NCBI GenBank assembly: GCA_049511415.1
Contig: JBEKYC010000017.1
Location: 37,950-101,949, forward strand
DNA: 64,000 nucleotides
Direction of reading: 5' to 3'
From: Bog-159 sp049511415
GTDB taxonomy: Bacteria; Acidobacteriota; Terriglobia; Bryobacterales; Bryobacteraceae
Of the stretch, positions 22,790 to 31,091 are shown piece after piece. Below the pieces are notes generated by a model. It was not told the origin of the DNA and made no database searches. It worked only from the letters and a program-made list of their open reading frames with translations. The first letter of the stretch is position 1, and every line of letters begins with the position of its first letter. A program made the translations under genes and the position numbers.

Positions 22790-24832
22790 ATGAGATATCT
22801 GTCCGCCTGGCTGGCGGCGGCGCTGTTGGCGGCCGCGCCTGCCTGCACCACCAAGAAGCCATTGCAGAATGCCGGAATCGACCTTGCGGGAATGGACAAA
22901 TCAGTGGCCCCAGGCGACGACTTCAATGCGTATACAAACGGCGGATGGATCAAGTCCACGCCCATTCCCGCGGACAAGTCCAGTTATGGCGTGGATGCCA
23001 TTCTGGCGGATGAAAACCGGAAGCGGACAGTCACGTTGATCCAGGAGGCGGCGAAGGCCGGCGCCAGCGAGAATGCCCGCACAGTGGCGGCTTTCTACGG
23101 CGCCTTCATGGATGAGGCGGGCATCGAATCGAAAGGAATCGCGGTGTTGAAGCCGCTGCTCGATCAGTTCGCGGCCATCGCGGACCGGCATGCGCTGGCG
23201 CGCGCCATCGGCGGGCAACTGCGGGCGGACGTGGATGCGCTGAACAGCACGAACTTCGAGACGGGGAATCTGTTCGGCGTTTGGGTTACACAAAGCATCG
23301 AGGACCCGTCGCATGCCTATCCTTATCTGCTGCAAGGCGGCCTGGGCATGCCCGACCGGGATTATTACCTTTCGCCCTCGCCGCCGATGGCGGAGCTGAG
23401 AAAGAAATACCAGGCACACGTGGAGGCGTTGTTCCAACTGGCCGGCTTCACCGATCCGGCCGGCCGCGCGGCACGGGTATTCGCACTGGAGACGGCCATG
23501 GCCAAGGTGCACGCCACACGCGTCGAGTCGGAGGACGTGCATTCCGCGGCCCCATGGAAACAGGCCGAACTGGCGGGGAAGGCGCCCGGGCTGGATTGGC
23601 CGGCGCTGCTGGAGGCTGCCGGATTGAGCGACGCGCCGGTGGTGATCCTGTGGCAGCCGAAGGCAGTGACTGGTCTTTCCGCCTTGGCCGCCAAGGAGCC
23701 GCTGGAAGCCTGGAAAGACTGGCTGGCGCTGCACGCCATCGAAAACGCGGCCGGCTTCCTGCCAAAGGCGTTCGTGGACGAGGACTTTAACTTTTTTGGC
23801 AAGGCACTGAGCGGAGTCCCGGAAATCCGTCCACGCTGGCAACGCGGTATCGACTGGACCAATGCGGCGCTGGGGGACGCGGTGGGCAAGATGTATGTGG
23901 ACCGCTATTTCCCGGCGGAAACCAAGGCCAAGGCGGAGGCCATGGTGCGCGATTTGGTGCAGGCATTCGGCAAGCGCATTGATGCGCTCGCCTGGATGTC
24001 GCCCGAAACCAAGGTGAAGGCTAAAGAGAAGTTGGCCACGTTGAAGGTTGGCGTGGGTTACCCCAATCAATGGCGCGACTACGCCGGCCTGGAGATCTCC
24101 AAGAGCGACGCTCTGGGTAACTGGCGACGCGCCGAACTGTTCGAGTACCGGCACCAATTGGACAAGCTCCACCAACCCATTGACAGGGACGAGTGGTGGA
24201 TGACGCCGCAAACGGTGAATGCCGTGAACCTGCCTTTGCAGAATGCGCTGAATTTTCCGGCGGCCATCCTGCAGCCTCCTTATTTTGATGCGAAGGCGGA
24301 TGCGGCGTACAACTACGGATCCATGGGCGCGACCATCGGCCATGAGATCAGCCATAGCTTCGACGACCAGGGCAGCCAGTTCGATGCCGCGGGGCGCTTA
24401 GTGAACTGGTGGACCAAGGCGGATCTGGAGCATTTTCGCGCCGCCGGCAAGGCGCTGGCCGCGCAGTTCGACGGCTACCGGCCGTTTCCGGATCTGGCGG
24501 TAAACGGCCAGCAGACTTTGAGCGAGAATATCGCCGATCTGGCGGGACTGCTGGCGGCTCACGACGCCTACGTAATCTCTCTGGGAGGCAAACCGGATGC
24601 AGTGAAAGATGGTTTCACCGGCGATCAGCGGTTCTTTATCAGCTACGGCCAGAGTTGGCGATCGAAGGTGCGCGACGCGGCTTTGCGGCGGGAGATTGTC
24701 ACCGATGGGCACGCTCCCGAACAGTACCGGGCGGACACGGTTCGGAATCTGGATGCCTGGTATGATGCCTTCGCGGTGCAGACCGCGCAGAAGCTGTATC
24801 TGGCGCCGGCAAACCGCGTGCGCGTGTGGTGA
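22790..24832 (+). CDS. M13 (neprilysin-like) zinc endopeptidase, lipoprotein
   Basis: 680 residues. The signal LSAWLAAALLAAAPAC ends in a lipobox-like cysteine at residue 19, so it is probably a lipoprotein. PGDDFNAYTNGGWIKSTPIPADKSSYG is the M13 N-terminal signature; the zinc site GATIGHEISHSFDDQGSQFD lies near residues 514-533, NAVNLPLQNALNFPAAILQPPYFD precedes it, and ENIADLAGLLAAHDAY supplies the third ligand. The C-terminus PANRVRVW is normal for the family. M13 enzymes cleave oligopeptides on hydrophobic P1' residues. The following propeller gene starts within a few bases of its stop and is likely coupled. Length is standard. Confidence 0.95.
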   Translation: MRYLSAWLAAALLAAAPACTTKKPLQNAGIDLAGMDKSVAPGDDFNAYTNGGWIKSTPIPADKSSYGVDAILADENRKRTVTLIQEAAKAGASENARTVAAFYGAFMDEAGIESKGIAVLKPLLDQFAAIADRHALARAIGGQLRADVDALNSTNFETGNLFGVWVTQSIEDPSHAYPYLLQGGLGMPDRDYYLSPSPPMAELRKKYQAHVEALFQLAGFTDPAGRAARVFALETAMAKVHATRVESEDVHSAAPWKQAELAGKAPGLDWPALLEAAGLSDAPVVILWQPKAVTGLSALAAKEPLEAWKDWLALHAIENAAGFLPKAFVDEDFNFFGKALSGVPEIRPRWQRGIDWTNAALGDAVGKMYVDRYFPAETKAKAEAMVRDLVQAFGKRIDALAWMSPETKVKAKEKLATLKVGVGYPNQWRDYAGLEISKSDALGNWRRAELFEYRHQLDKLHQPIDRDEWWMTPQTVNAVNLPLQNALNFPAAILQPPYFDAKADAAYNYGSMGATIGHEISHSFDDQGSQFDAAGRLVNWWTKADLEHFRAAGKALAAQFDGYRPFPDLAVNGQQTLSENIADLAGLLAAHDAYVISLGGKPDAVKDGFTGDQRFFISYGQSWRSKVRDAALRREIVTDGHAPEQYRADTVRNLDAWYDAFAVQTAQKLYLAPANRVRVW

Positions 24833-24834
24833 TT

Positions 24835-25818
24835 ATGAAAAAGGAAATCAACAATGCGTGGCTACGCGGCGTTTTGTGCCTGAGCAGCCTTGTGCCGGCA
24901 CTGGCACAAACGGCGGAGATCCCAAATATCCCCGCGTCGCCGGCGATCCTTCCCGGCCGCGGCCTGGCAGAGCACGATTTTTTCTACGCCGGCGAGGCGA
25001 AGGAGGAACGCATGTTTGTTGTGCGGGGCGGAGCCATCGTATGGTCGTATACGCATCCCGGGAGAGGTGAGATCAGCGACGCGGTGTGGCTGCCGAATGG
25101 CAATGTGCTGTTTGCCCACCAATTCGCCATCACGGAGGTGACTGCCGGTAAGAAAGTTGTGTGGAACTACGACGCGCCGCCGGGCACGGAGATCCACACG
25201 GTGCAGCCGATGGGCGCGCACAGCGCGATCTTCATCCAAAACGGGGATCCGGCAAAAGTCATCGTCATGGATAAAGACAGACACGCCATCACGCACGAAT
25301 TTCAGTTGCCCGTGAAGAATCCAGCCAGCGTGCACGGCCAGTTCCGGCGCGGCCGCCTGACCGCGGCAGGGACTTACCTGGTGGCGCACATGGATCTGGG
25401 CAAGGTGGTCGAATACGATTTGAATGGCAAGGTGCTCCGGAGTGTGGAGGCGCCCGGCGTCTGGTCGGCAACTCCTTTGCCCGATGGCAATATCCTGGCC
25501 GTAGGCAGTTCCCGCAGGTATGTTCGTGAGATCAATCGCAAAGGTGAGACGGTTTGGGAGTTCACTGCCGCAGACGCGCCGGGGTATCGACTCTCAAACC
25601 TGCAGACCGCCATACGTTTGCCAAATGGGAATACCATCATCAACGATTGGTTCAATGAGTGGTCGGGGCAGGTGAATCCTAGCGACGCGCCGGCGCAGGC
25701 TCTGGAGGTTACGCCGGATAAACGCATCGTTTGGGCCTTGCGTTCCTGGGCGCCACCAGTGGATCTGGGGCCTTCCACCAATATCCAGATTCTGGATCAG
25801 ACGGATGGAAAAGAATAG
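24835..25818 (+). CDS. Secreted beta-propeller protein (arylsulfotransferase-like repeats)
   Basis: 327 residues from ATG 24835, three bases after the M13 stop; a GTG at 24826 overlaps it and is an alternative. A signal peptide (LRGVLCLSSLVPALAQT) precedes repeats of the pattern GGAIVWSYTHPGRGEISDAVWLPNGNVLFAHQ, VVWNYDAPPGTEIHTVQPM, KVVEYDLNGKVLRSVEAPGVWSATPLPDGNILAVGS, GETVWEFTAADAPGYRLSNLQTAIRLPNGNTIINDW. The alternation of W-E/Y and LPNGN fits bacterial propellers related to arylsulfotransferase and PQQ-like proteins, without visible catalytic residues. Probably exported binding protein. It is in one transcription direction with M13, esterase and ceramidase genes. Confidence 0.82.
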   Translation: MKKEINNAWLRGVLCLSSLVPALAQTAEIPNIPASPAILPGRGLAEHDFFYAGEAKEERMFVVRGGAIVWSYTHPGRGEISDAVWLPNGNVLFAHQFAITEVTAGKKVVWNYDAPPGTEIHTVQPMGAHSAIFIQNGDPAKVIVMDKDRHAITHEFQLPVKNPASVHGQFRRGRLTAAGTYLVAHMDLGKVVEYDLNGKVLRSVEAPGVWSATPLPDGNILAVGSSRRYVREINRKGETVWEFTAADAPGYRLSNLQTAIRLPNGNTIINDWFNEWSGQVNPSDAPAQALEVTPDKRIVWALRSWAPPVDLGPSTNIQILDQTDGKE

Positions 25819-25881
25819 GCAGGTTGGGATCGGCCATGACACTCTGGATTTACCGCATATATCCGGTATTGGGGAGACAAA

Positions 25882-27078
25882 ATGTTGAGAGCTTGCATGG
25901 TGGCGTTGGTGATGATCGGATCCGCGGCGTTCGCCCAGCCGCAACGCGAACCGACGCCGAACGACACGTTGAAGTCCACCGAGGTCCTGCCGGATCACCG
26001 CGTCGTGTTCCGCATTTACGCGCCGAAAGCGGGCATGGTGACGCTTAGCGGCGATTTTGTGGCGCAGGGGCGCGGCACGGCCGGAGCGATGGAAAAGGAC
26101 GATCAGGGTGTCTGGTCGATCACCGTAGGGCCGCTAGTACCAGACTTTTATAGCTACGCCTTCACCGTGGACGGTGTGCGCACCATCGACCCGAAAAACC
26201 CGATGGTGAAGCAAGGTGTTGCCAGCCTGGACAGCATGTTTCTGGTTCCCGGCGAGGAGGCGGCGTATGAAGACACGCTGCCAGTGCCGCATGGCGAGGT
26301 GCGCGCCGTCTGGTACAATTCAGCCACGCTGGGACAGCCTCGCCGGATGCACGTCTATACACCTCCCGGCTATGAACGCGGCAACCAGAAGTATCCGGTG
26401 CTCTACCTGATTCACGGCGGCGGCGACGAGGACTCCGGCTGGAGCACTATCGGCCGCGCGGGTTTCATTATTGACAACCTTTTGGCGGCGGGCAAAATCA
26501 AACCCATGATCGTGGTGATGCCCAATGGGAGCATATCCCTGCCCGGAGTCGCTAATCCAATGGGCGGCCGCCCGGCTAGTCCGGAAGCCATCGCCGCCCG
26601 CATTCGGGCGATCGCCAAACTGCACGATGCCTTCGTCAGCGATCTGCTGACCGGCATCATCCCGCTTGTGGAGCAGACCTACCGCGTGCTGGCGACGCGG
26701 GAAAACCGCGCCATCGCAGGACTCTCGATGGGCGGAGCCGAGACGTTGCGCGCCGCGCCTTCGAACCTCGATAAATTCGCCTGGATCGGCGTCTTCAGCA
26801 TGGGGTTGCAGGAAGGTGTGAACGCCGGCGTCAATTCCGATTTCGTCGAGCGCAACGCCGCCTTCTTCGCCGATCCCGAGAAGACCAACCGGCAGATCAA
26901 GCTGTTTTGGATCGGTGTGGGCAAAGACGATCACACGGTCACGGACGGCCCGAAGCGGCTTTCCGATATGCTAACGGCTCACCATATCCGCCACGAGTTT
27001 CACGAGACGGAGGGCGGGCATACGTGGATCAACTGGCGGCTCTACTTGAGAGATTTTTCGCAGTTGTTGTTTCGTTAG
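25882..27078 (+). CDS. Secreted CE1-type esterase with N-terminal E-set/CBM48-like domain
   Basis: 398 residues, GGGGAG five bases before the ATG. Signal peptide MLRACMVALVMIGSAAFAQ. Residues about 30-125 (DHRVVFRIYAPKAGMVTLSGDF...GVWSITVGPLVPDFYSYAFTVDGV) are an early-set/CBM48-like domain; residues about 140-398 an esterase D-like hydrolase with VLYLIHGGGDEDSGWS, nucleophile in AGLSMGGAETL, aspartate in WIGVGKDDHTV and histidine in ETEGGHTWINWRLYL. This architecture is that of feruloyl/acetyl-xylan esterases (CE1) such as those of plant-cell-wall degraders. The exact ester is not readable. Eleven bases separate it from the ceramidase-like gene. Confidence 0.9.
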   Translation: MLRACMVALVMIGSAAFAQPQREPTPNDTLKSTEVLPDHRVVFRIYAPKAGMVTLSGDFVAQGRGTAGAMEKDDQGVWSITVGPLVPDFYSYAFTVDGVRTIDPKNPMVKQGVASLDSMFLVPGEEAAYEDTLPVPHGEVRAVWYNSATLGQPRRMHVYTPPGYERGNQKYPVLYLIHGGGDEDSGWSTIGRAGFIIDNLLAAGKIKPMIVVMPNGSISLPGVANPMGGRPASPEAIAARIRAIAKLHDAFVSDLLTGIIPLVEQTYRVLATRENRAIAGLSMGGAETLRAAPSNLDKFAWIGVFSMGLQEGVNAGVNSDFVERNAAFFADPEKTNRQIKLFWIGVGKDDHTVTDGPKRLSDMLTAHHIRHEFHETEGGHTWINWRLYLRDFSQLLFR

Positions 27079-27088
27079 GAGATTCTTC

Positions 27089-28471
27089 ATGAACTGGTTA
27101 AAACTAGCGGCCTGCGCCGGTTTGGCGTTGGCCACGGCATCGGGCGCCACGATGGATCGTGGTTCTCTCCGTGCCGGCGCGGCACGCGTGGACATCACGC
27201 CTCCCGCAAATCCGGACTACCCAGCTTCGGGGAAATACGCCCACGAGCACCTCTACATTCGGGCGATCGTGCTGGACAACGGCGTGACACGCGCGGCTCT
27301 CATCGGCGCCGATCAGGGCGGACTGGGCGAGGACGTCTGGTCGGCGGCATCCAAGCAGATTGCCGAGGAACTGAAGTGCCCCGTGGAGAACATCATTATG
27401 TCCGCGACGCACTCGCACAGCGCGGTCCCCTCCGGACCGCCGCCGTCCGGCCCGCCGCAACAGGGGGCCGGCCACGTGGCGGAAGCCATGATGGACGCCG
27501 TTCGCCAGGCCAAAGCCAAGCTGCAGCCTGCACAGGTCGGCTTCGGAACGGGATTCTCTTATCTCAACGTGGCTCGTGATGCCGTCAGCGAGGATACTCA
27601 TTTGTGGACGCAGGCGCCGAACCTGGAAGCGCCTTCGGACAAAACCGTGGCTGTCGTCAAGTTCACCACGCCCACGGGCGAGCCGATCGCGGCCTATGTG
27701 AACTATGCGATGCATCCCATCAATGGCTACCTGGTGGGGATCACGAGCGCCGATTTTCCGGGCGCCGCGTGCCGCTACGTGGAGCAGGCGTTTGACGACA
27801 AGATGGTGACGATCTTCACGCAGGGAGCGTCGGGGGATCAGAATCCGCTGTTGATGCGGCCTTCGACGAACGCGCTGGCATCGAAGTCGGGCGTCAAGAT
27901 CACGGGCTACGAACTGGTCCGCGAACCGGTCGAGGCGCCACTGAGAGACGGGAAGGTGGCGCACGGAAAGCTCGATCCCAAAGTGGCCGACAACCTGGAG
28001 CGGTGGATGGAAAGCGAAGGCCAACTGCTGGGCGAGGAAGTGATCCGTGTGATGACGAATACGCGGAAGATGGCTGGTGAAGTGAGCATTTGGGGCGGCC
28101 AGAACAACCTGAGCTGTCCGGGACGGCGGCGCACCAACACCGGCCGCGAGGGATCTCCGGGAACCTATGAAGACGGCGATCCGGTGAACATCCGGCTGGG
28201 CGTGGTGGGCATCGGCGACATTGCTTTGACTACGGTGAACGCCGAGGTCTACAACCTGATTTCGCAGCGCATGAAGAAGCGATCACCGATGACGAATACG
28301 GTAATGGTGACGCTGGCGAACGGGCGCGCCAATTCAGGCTATATACCGAATGATGCGGCGTTCGGAGCCTATACGTTTCAAGTGCTCGGATCGCGGCTGA
28401 AACCGGGCTGCGCGGAACAGGGAATCGCGGACGGGCTAACGGATCTGGTGAACCAGTACAGGAGTAAATAG
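27089..28471 (+). CDS. Neutral/alkaline ceramidase-family secreted protein
   Basis: 460 residues, AGGAG eight bases before ATG. Signal peptide LKLAACAGLALATASGA. The N-terminal ceramidase domain is recognisable by LRAGAARVDITPP, ALIGADQGGL, NIIMSATHSHSAVP (metal histidines), VNYAMHPINGYLVGITSADFPGAACRYVEQ and IFTQGASGDQNPLL. Neutral ceramidases hydrolyse the amide of ceramide, but many shortened acidobacterial and planctomycete homologues have unknown substrates; the C-terminal immunoglobulin-like domain of true enzymes (total about 650 residues) is absent here. It is the last gene of the run with the esterase. Confidence 0.88.
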   Translation: MNWLKLAACAGLALATASGATMDRGSLRAGAARVDITPPANPDYPASGKYAHEHLYIRAIVLDNGVTRAALIGADQGGLGEDVWSAASKQIAEELKCPVENIIMSATHSHSAVPSGPPPSGPPQQGAGHVAEAMMDAVRQAKAKLQPAQVGFGTGFSYLNVARDAVSEDTHLWTQAPNLEAPSDKTVAVVKFTTPTGEPIAAYVNYAMHPINGYLVGITSADFPGAACRYVEQAFDDKMVTIFTQGASGDQNPLLMRPSTNALASKSGVKITGYELVREPVEAPLRDGKVAHGKLDPKVADNLERWMESEGQLLGEEVIRVMTNTRKMAGEVSIWGGQNNLSCPGRRRTNTGREGSPGTYEDGDPVNIRLGVVGIGDIALTTVNAEVYNLISQRMKKRSPMTNTVMVTLANGRANSGYIPNDAAFGAYTFQVLGSRLKPGCAEQGIADGLTDLVNQYRSK

Positions 28472-28602
28472 CCGAAGCCATATTTCCGGAGCGCGATGGT
28501 CGACACGCTCGGATCGGTGTCACGAATGCCGCCGGCGCTGCGTGCGTCGACCGGCAAGGGCCGGACGGAGCGGCCTGGATCGGGAAGTAACTGGATAATT
28601 CG

Positions 28603-28668
28603 ATGAGGCAATTTCTGACAAGCACGATTGCGGCAGCGCTACTGTTGACGGCCTCGCGGTTCCGCTGA
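28603..28668 (+). pseudogene. Possible orphan signal-peptide remnant
   Basis: A 21-codon frame, MRQFLTSTIAAALLLTASRFR then stop, has the form of a complete secretion signal with nothing behind it. It sits in the 204-base gap between the ceramidase-like and YVTN genes. It may be the leftover 5' end of a deleted exported-protein gene, or chance. Confidence 0.25.
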
Positions 28669-28675
28669 GAACATC

Positions 28676-29692
28676 TCAACGGTTGACGACCCAATAGAGG
28701 CCGTCCGGTTGCTTGCCGGCATCGATGTGACCGGCGACTTCCAGGGATTTGAGATCGATAATGGCGACATAGCCGTCCGGCGTGCAGGCCACGTAGGCGC
28801 GGGCGCCGTCGGGCTGCATCTGGATGCCCGCCGCGCCACGCCCGATCGGCACGCGCTTCACCTCGCGGCGGGTTTTGGCATCCAGGATCACCAGATCCGG
28901 AGCGCCCAACGTCGAAACCAGCACGAGCGATCCATCGGGAGTAAATTTGAGCCGGTTCGCGCTGCGGACATTTGCGTTCAGCGTGTCGATGACCTTCTTT
29001 TCGGCGGCGTCGAGCACGGAGATGGTGCCATCCTGCGCATTGGCGGCCCAGATCTGCTTACCATCGGGCGATAGGTCGAAACCCTCGGCGCCTCTGCCGA
29101 CCGGGACCACGGTTTCGTCCCAATCGTCCTGGCGCGTGCCATTTGGACCCGGTCTGCTGACTTTGTCGATGAAGCTCATGGTTGCCGAACTCACATTGGA
29201 AGTGATGATGCGCTTCAGGTCTTCGGAAACGACGACCATGTGGGTCCGGTTCTGGCCAGTGCCCAGCACCCAGTCCACGCGTTTGGTTGCGGGATCGTAG
29301 CTGCCGATCACCTTATTGGTTTCCGCCGTGAACCAGAGTTTCCCCCCGACAAACGCAAGTCCGTGGGCACCGCGCAACACGCCTAGGTCGATAGGCGCCA
29401 GTGCTTTTTGTTCGCGGAGATCGACCACCGAAATCGTGTTGTAAGCGCCCCCGGGGCCGCCGTAGTTCGAGATGTAGGCCAGCTTTCCATCGGCGTCCGC
29501 GACAATTTCGTGGGGGTCGGGTCCGGACGGCATGCGGGCCAGGACTTTGAGAGTCGCGGGATCGACGATCGACGCCGTCCGGTCCGCCTTCGAAAGAACC
29601 AGCAACACCGTGGATGGAGTGCTCTGTCCGTTTAAGACGGCGAACCCCAGGCAGGCCGTCAAGAGCGCAAATACGATTCGTGACTTCAGCAT
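28676..29692 (-). CDS. Secreted YVTN-family seven-bladed beta-propeller protein
   Basis: 338 residues. A signal peptide (MLKSRIVFALLTACLGFAVLNGQS) is followed by repeats with the YVTN signature: LLVLSKADRTASIVDPATLKVLARMPSGPDPHEIVADADGKLAYISNYG, NTISVVDLREQKALAPIDLG, HGLAFVGGKLWFTAET, GFDLSPDGKQIWAANAQDGTISVLDAAEKKVIDTL, LKFTPDGSLVLVSTL, IQMQPDGARAYVACTPDGYVAIIDLKSLEV. Such propellers are surface or periplasmic scaffolds. The gene points toward the ceramidase-like gene, convergent. No catalytic residues noted. Confidence 0.9.
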   Translation of the reverse strand: MLKSRIVFALLTACLGFAVLNGQSTPSTVLLVLSKADRTASIVDPATLKVLARMPSGPDPHEIVADADGKLAYISNYGGPGGAYNTISVVDLREQKALAPIDLGVLRGAHGLAFVGGKLWFTAETNKVIGSYDPATKRVDWVLGTGQNRTHMVVVSEDLKRIITSNVSSATMSFIDKVSRPGPNGTRQDDWDETVVPVGRGAEGFDLSPDGKQIWAANAQDGTISVLDAAEKKVIDTLNANVRSANRLKFTPDGSLVLVSTLGAPDLVILDAKTRREVKRVPIGRGAAGIQMQPDGARAYVACTPDGYVAIIDLKSLEVAGHIDAGKQPDGLYWVVNR

Positions 29693-29993
29693 TTCGACAT
29701 TATCCTCCAGGATAGTTGTTTCAGGGTATTAGTGCTCGAGCCATGCAGGCGCAGGAGCAAGACTAACCCAGCGGCAAAAGAAGGCCGATCGTTCCGCGCG
29801 ACGCGCGGCCGCCTTCGGCATCGTGCGGAGCCGGCGTGCTGGTGTACAGCGGCCTGGCACTCTCCATCCGCCGGCTGGCAGCCAGGCTCAAACGCGAATT
29901 TGGGGCCCAAACAACGGTATTGCGGGAGCAGGCGAAACCATACTCTTTCTGGTTGACCGCGCCCCGCTGGTGCTGCCAACATGGTAGGACAGC
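29693..29993. other. Intergenic region between divergent genes, no supportable gene
   Basis: About 300 bases separate the YVTN propeller (leftward) and the dehydrogenase (rightward). Short frames on both strands have no family resemblance. GTAGGACAGC just before 29994 contains the ribosome site (AGGA) of the dehydrogenase gene. Promoters for both neighbours must lie here but none was clear. Confidence 0.5.
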
Positions 29994-31091
29994 ATGAAAG
30001 CCGTAACCGTCTATCCCGCCACGCGCGAAATCAAAGTCGAGGACCTGCCGGAACCGCGCATCGCGGCGCCCACGCAAGTGAAACTTCGCATGCTGGAAGT
30101 CGGCGTCTGCGGCACCGACAAGGATATCTGCGCCTTTGCGTATGGCACGCCGCCGCCAGGGAAAGACCACTTTGTGCTGGGTCACGAATCCCTCGGCGAA
30201 GTGGTGGAAACCGGATCGGCCGTGGCCGGCCTGCGTGCGGGCGATCTGGTGGTGAGCACCGTACGGATGGCCTGCACCGACCCCCATTGCGCGCCGTGCC
30301 GCGCCGGCCACTATGACTTCTGCATGACCGGCAAGTACAGGGAGCACGGCATCAAGGATCTGGACGGATTCATGACCGAATTCGTGGTGGAAGATCGCGC
30401 GCATCTGCATCCGGTGGCGCGCGATCTGCGCGATGTGGCCGTGCTGGTGGAACCGCTAACCATCGCGGAGAAAGCCCTGCTCGAGGTGCGTGAAATTCAG
30501 CGGCGGCTGCCGTGGGGCACGGACCGGCATCGCGCCGTGGTCTTGGGCGCCGGGCCGGTCGGACTGCTGGGCGCCATGGTGCTCGTCAACGAAGGCTTCG
30601 ACACGGTGGTCTACTCGCGGGGAGCCAAGCCCAACGAGAAGGCTACCGTCGCGGAGGCCATCGGCGCGCGCTACATTTCAACCGAGCAGGTGTCTATCGA
30701 AGAGATGGCCGAAGAGGTGGGTAACATCGACTTGATCTATGAAGCGGCCGGCGCCCCGCAGTTCGCATTTGAAGTTCTGAAACACCTGGGGTCCAACGGC
30801 ATCTATGTGTTCACCGGCGTGCCGCGCGGCGAGCAGCCCGTAGTGTTCGATACGGAGCGTATCATGTACAACATGGTGCTGAAGAATCAGGCCGTGCTGG
30901 GAGTCGTCAACGCCGGGCCGCAAGCTTTCGACAACGCCGTGCGCGACATAGGCGTATTCGCCGCGCGCTGGCCGCAAGCCGTGCGCGCGCTGATCACCGG
31001 CCGCTTTCCCATGGAAGCCTTCCGCGACCCCGTGATGGGCAAAGCCGGCGGCATCAAGAACGTCATCGCGATTTCTGAGGCGCGGTCTTGA
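29994..31091 (+). CDS. Zinc-dependent glucose 1-dehydrogenase-like MDR oxidoreductase
   Basis: 365 residues. Medium-chain dehydrogenase: catalytic zinc site VGVCGTDKDICAF and GHESLGEVVETG, structural zinc cysteines in MACTDPHCAPCRAGHYDFC, and the Rossmann motif VVLGAGPVGLLGAMVL near residue 180. The C-terminal half (YEAAGAPQFAFEVLKHLGSNGIYVFTGVPRG) matches the glucose-dehydrogenase C-terminal domain family. It would oxidise an aldose such as glucose or galactose with NAD(P)+. Its stop overlaps the TTG start of the glucosidase gene (TTGA at 31088-31091), so the two act together: the hydrolase releases the sugar, this enzyme oxidises it. Confidence 0.9.
   Translation: MKAVTVYPATREIKVEDLPEPRIAAPTQVKLRMLEVGVCGTDKDICAFAYGTPPPGKDHFVLGHESLGEVVETGSAVAGLRAGDLVVSTVRMACTDPHCAPCRAGHYDFCMTGKYREHGIKDLDGFMTEFVVEDRAHLHPVARDLRDVAVLVEPLTIAEKALLEVREIQRRLPWGTDRHRAVVLGAGPVGLLGAMVLVNEGFDTVVYSRGAKPNEKATVAEAIGARYISTEQVSIEEMAEEVGNIDLIYEAAGAPQFAFEVLKHLGSNGIYVFTGVPRGEQPVVFDTERIMYNMVLKNQAVLGVVNAGPQAFDNAVRDIGVFAARWPQAVRALITGRFPMEAFRDPVMGKAGGIKNVIAISEARS

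Noticed and set aside
22901..24355. Minus-strand frame of 484 codons opposite the M13 peptidase
   Set aside because: Shadow of a real gene with HExxH; Leu/Arg/Gln-rich and without motifs.
28378..28611. Minus-strand frame with protein-like LPVDARSAGGIRDTDPSV text
   Set aside because: It runs into the antisense of the ceramidase gene, has no start signal, and I cannot tie it to a family; perhaps a relic, but unsupported.
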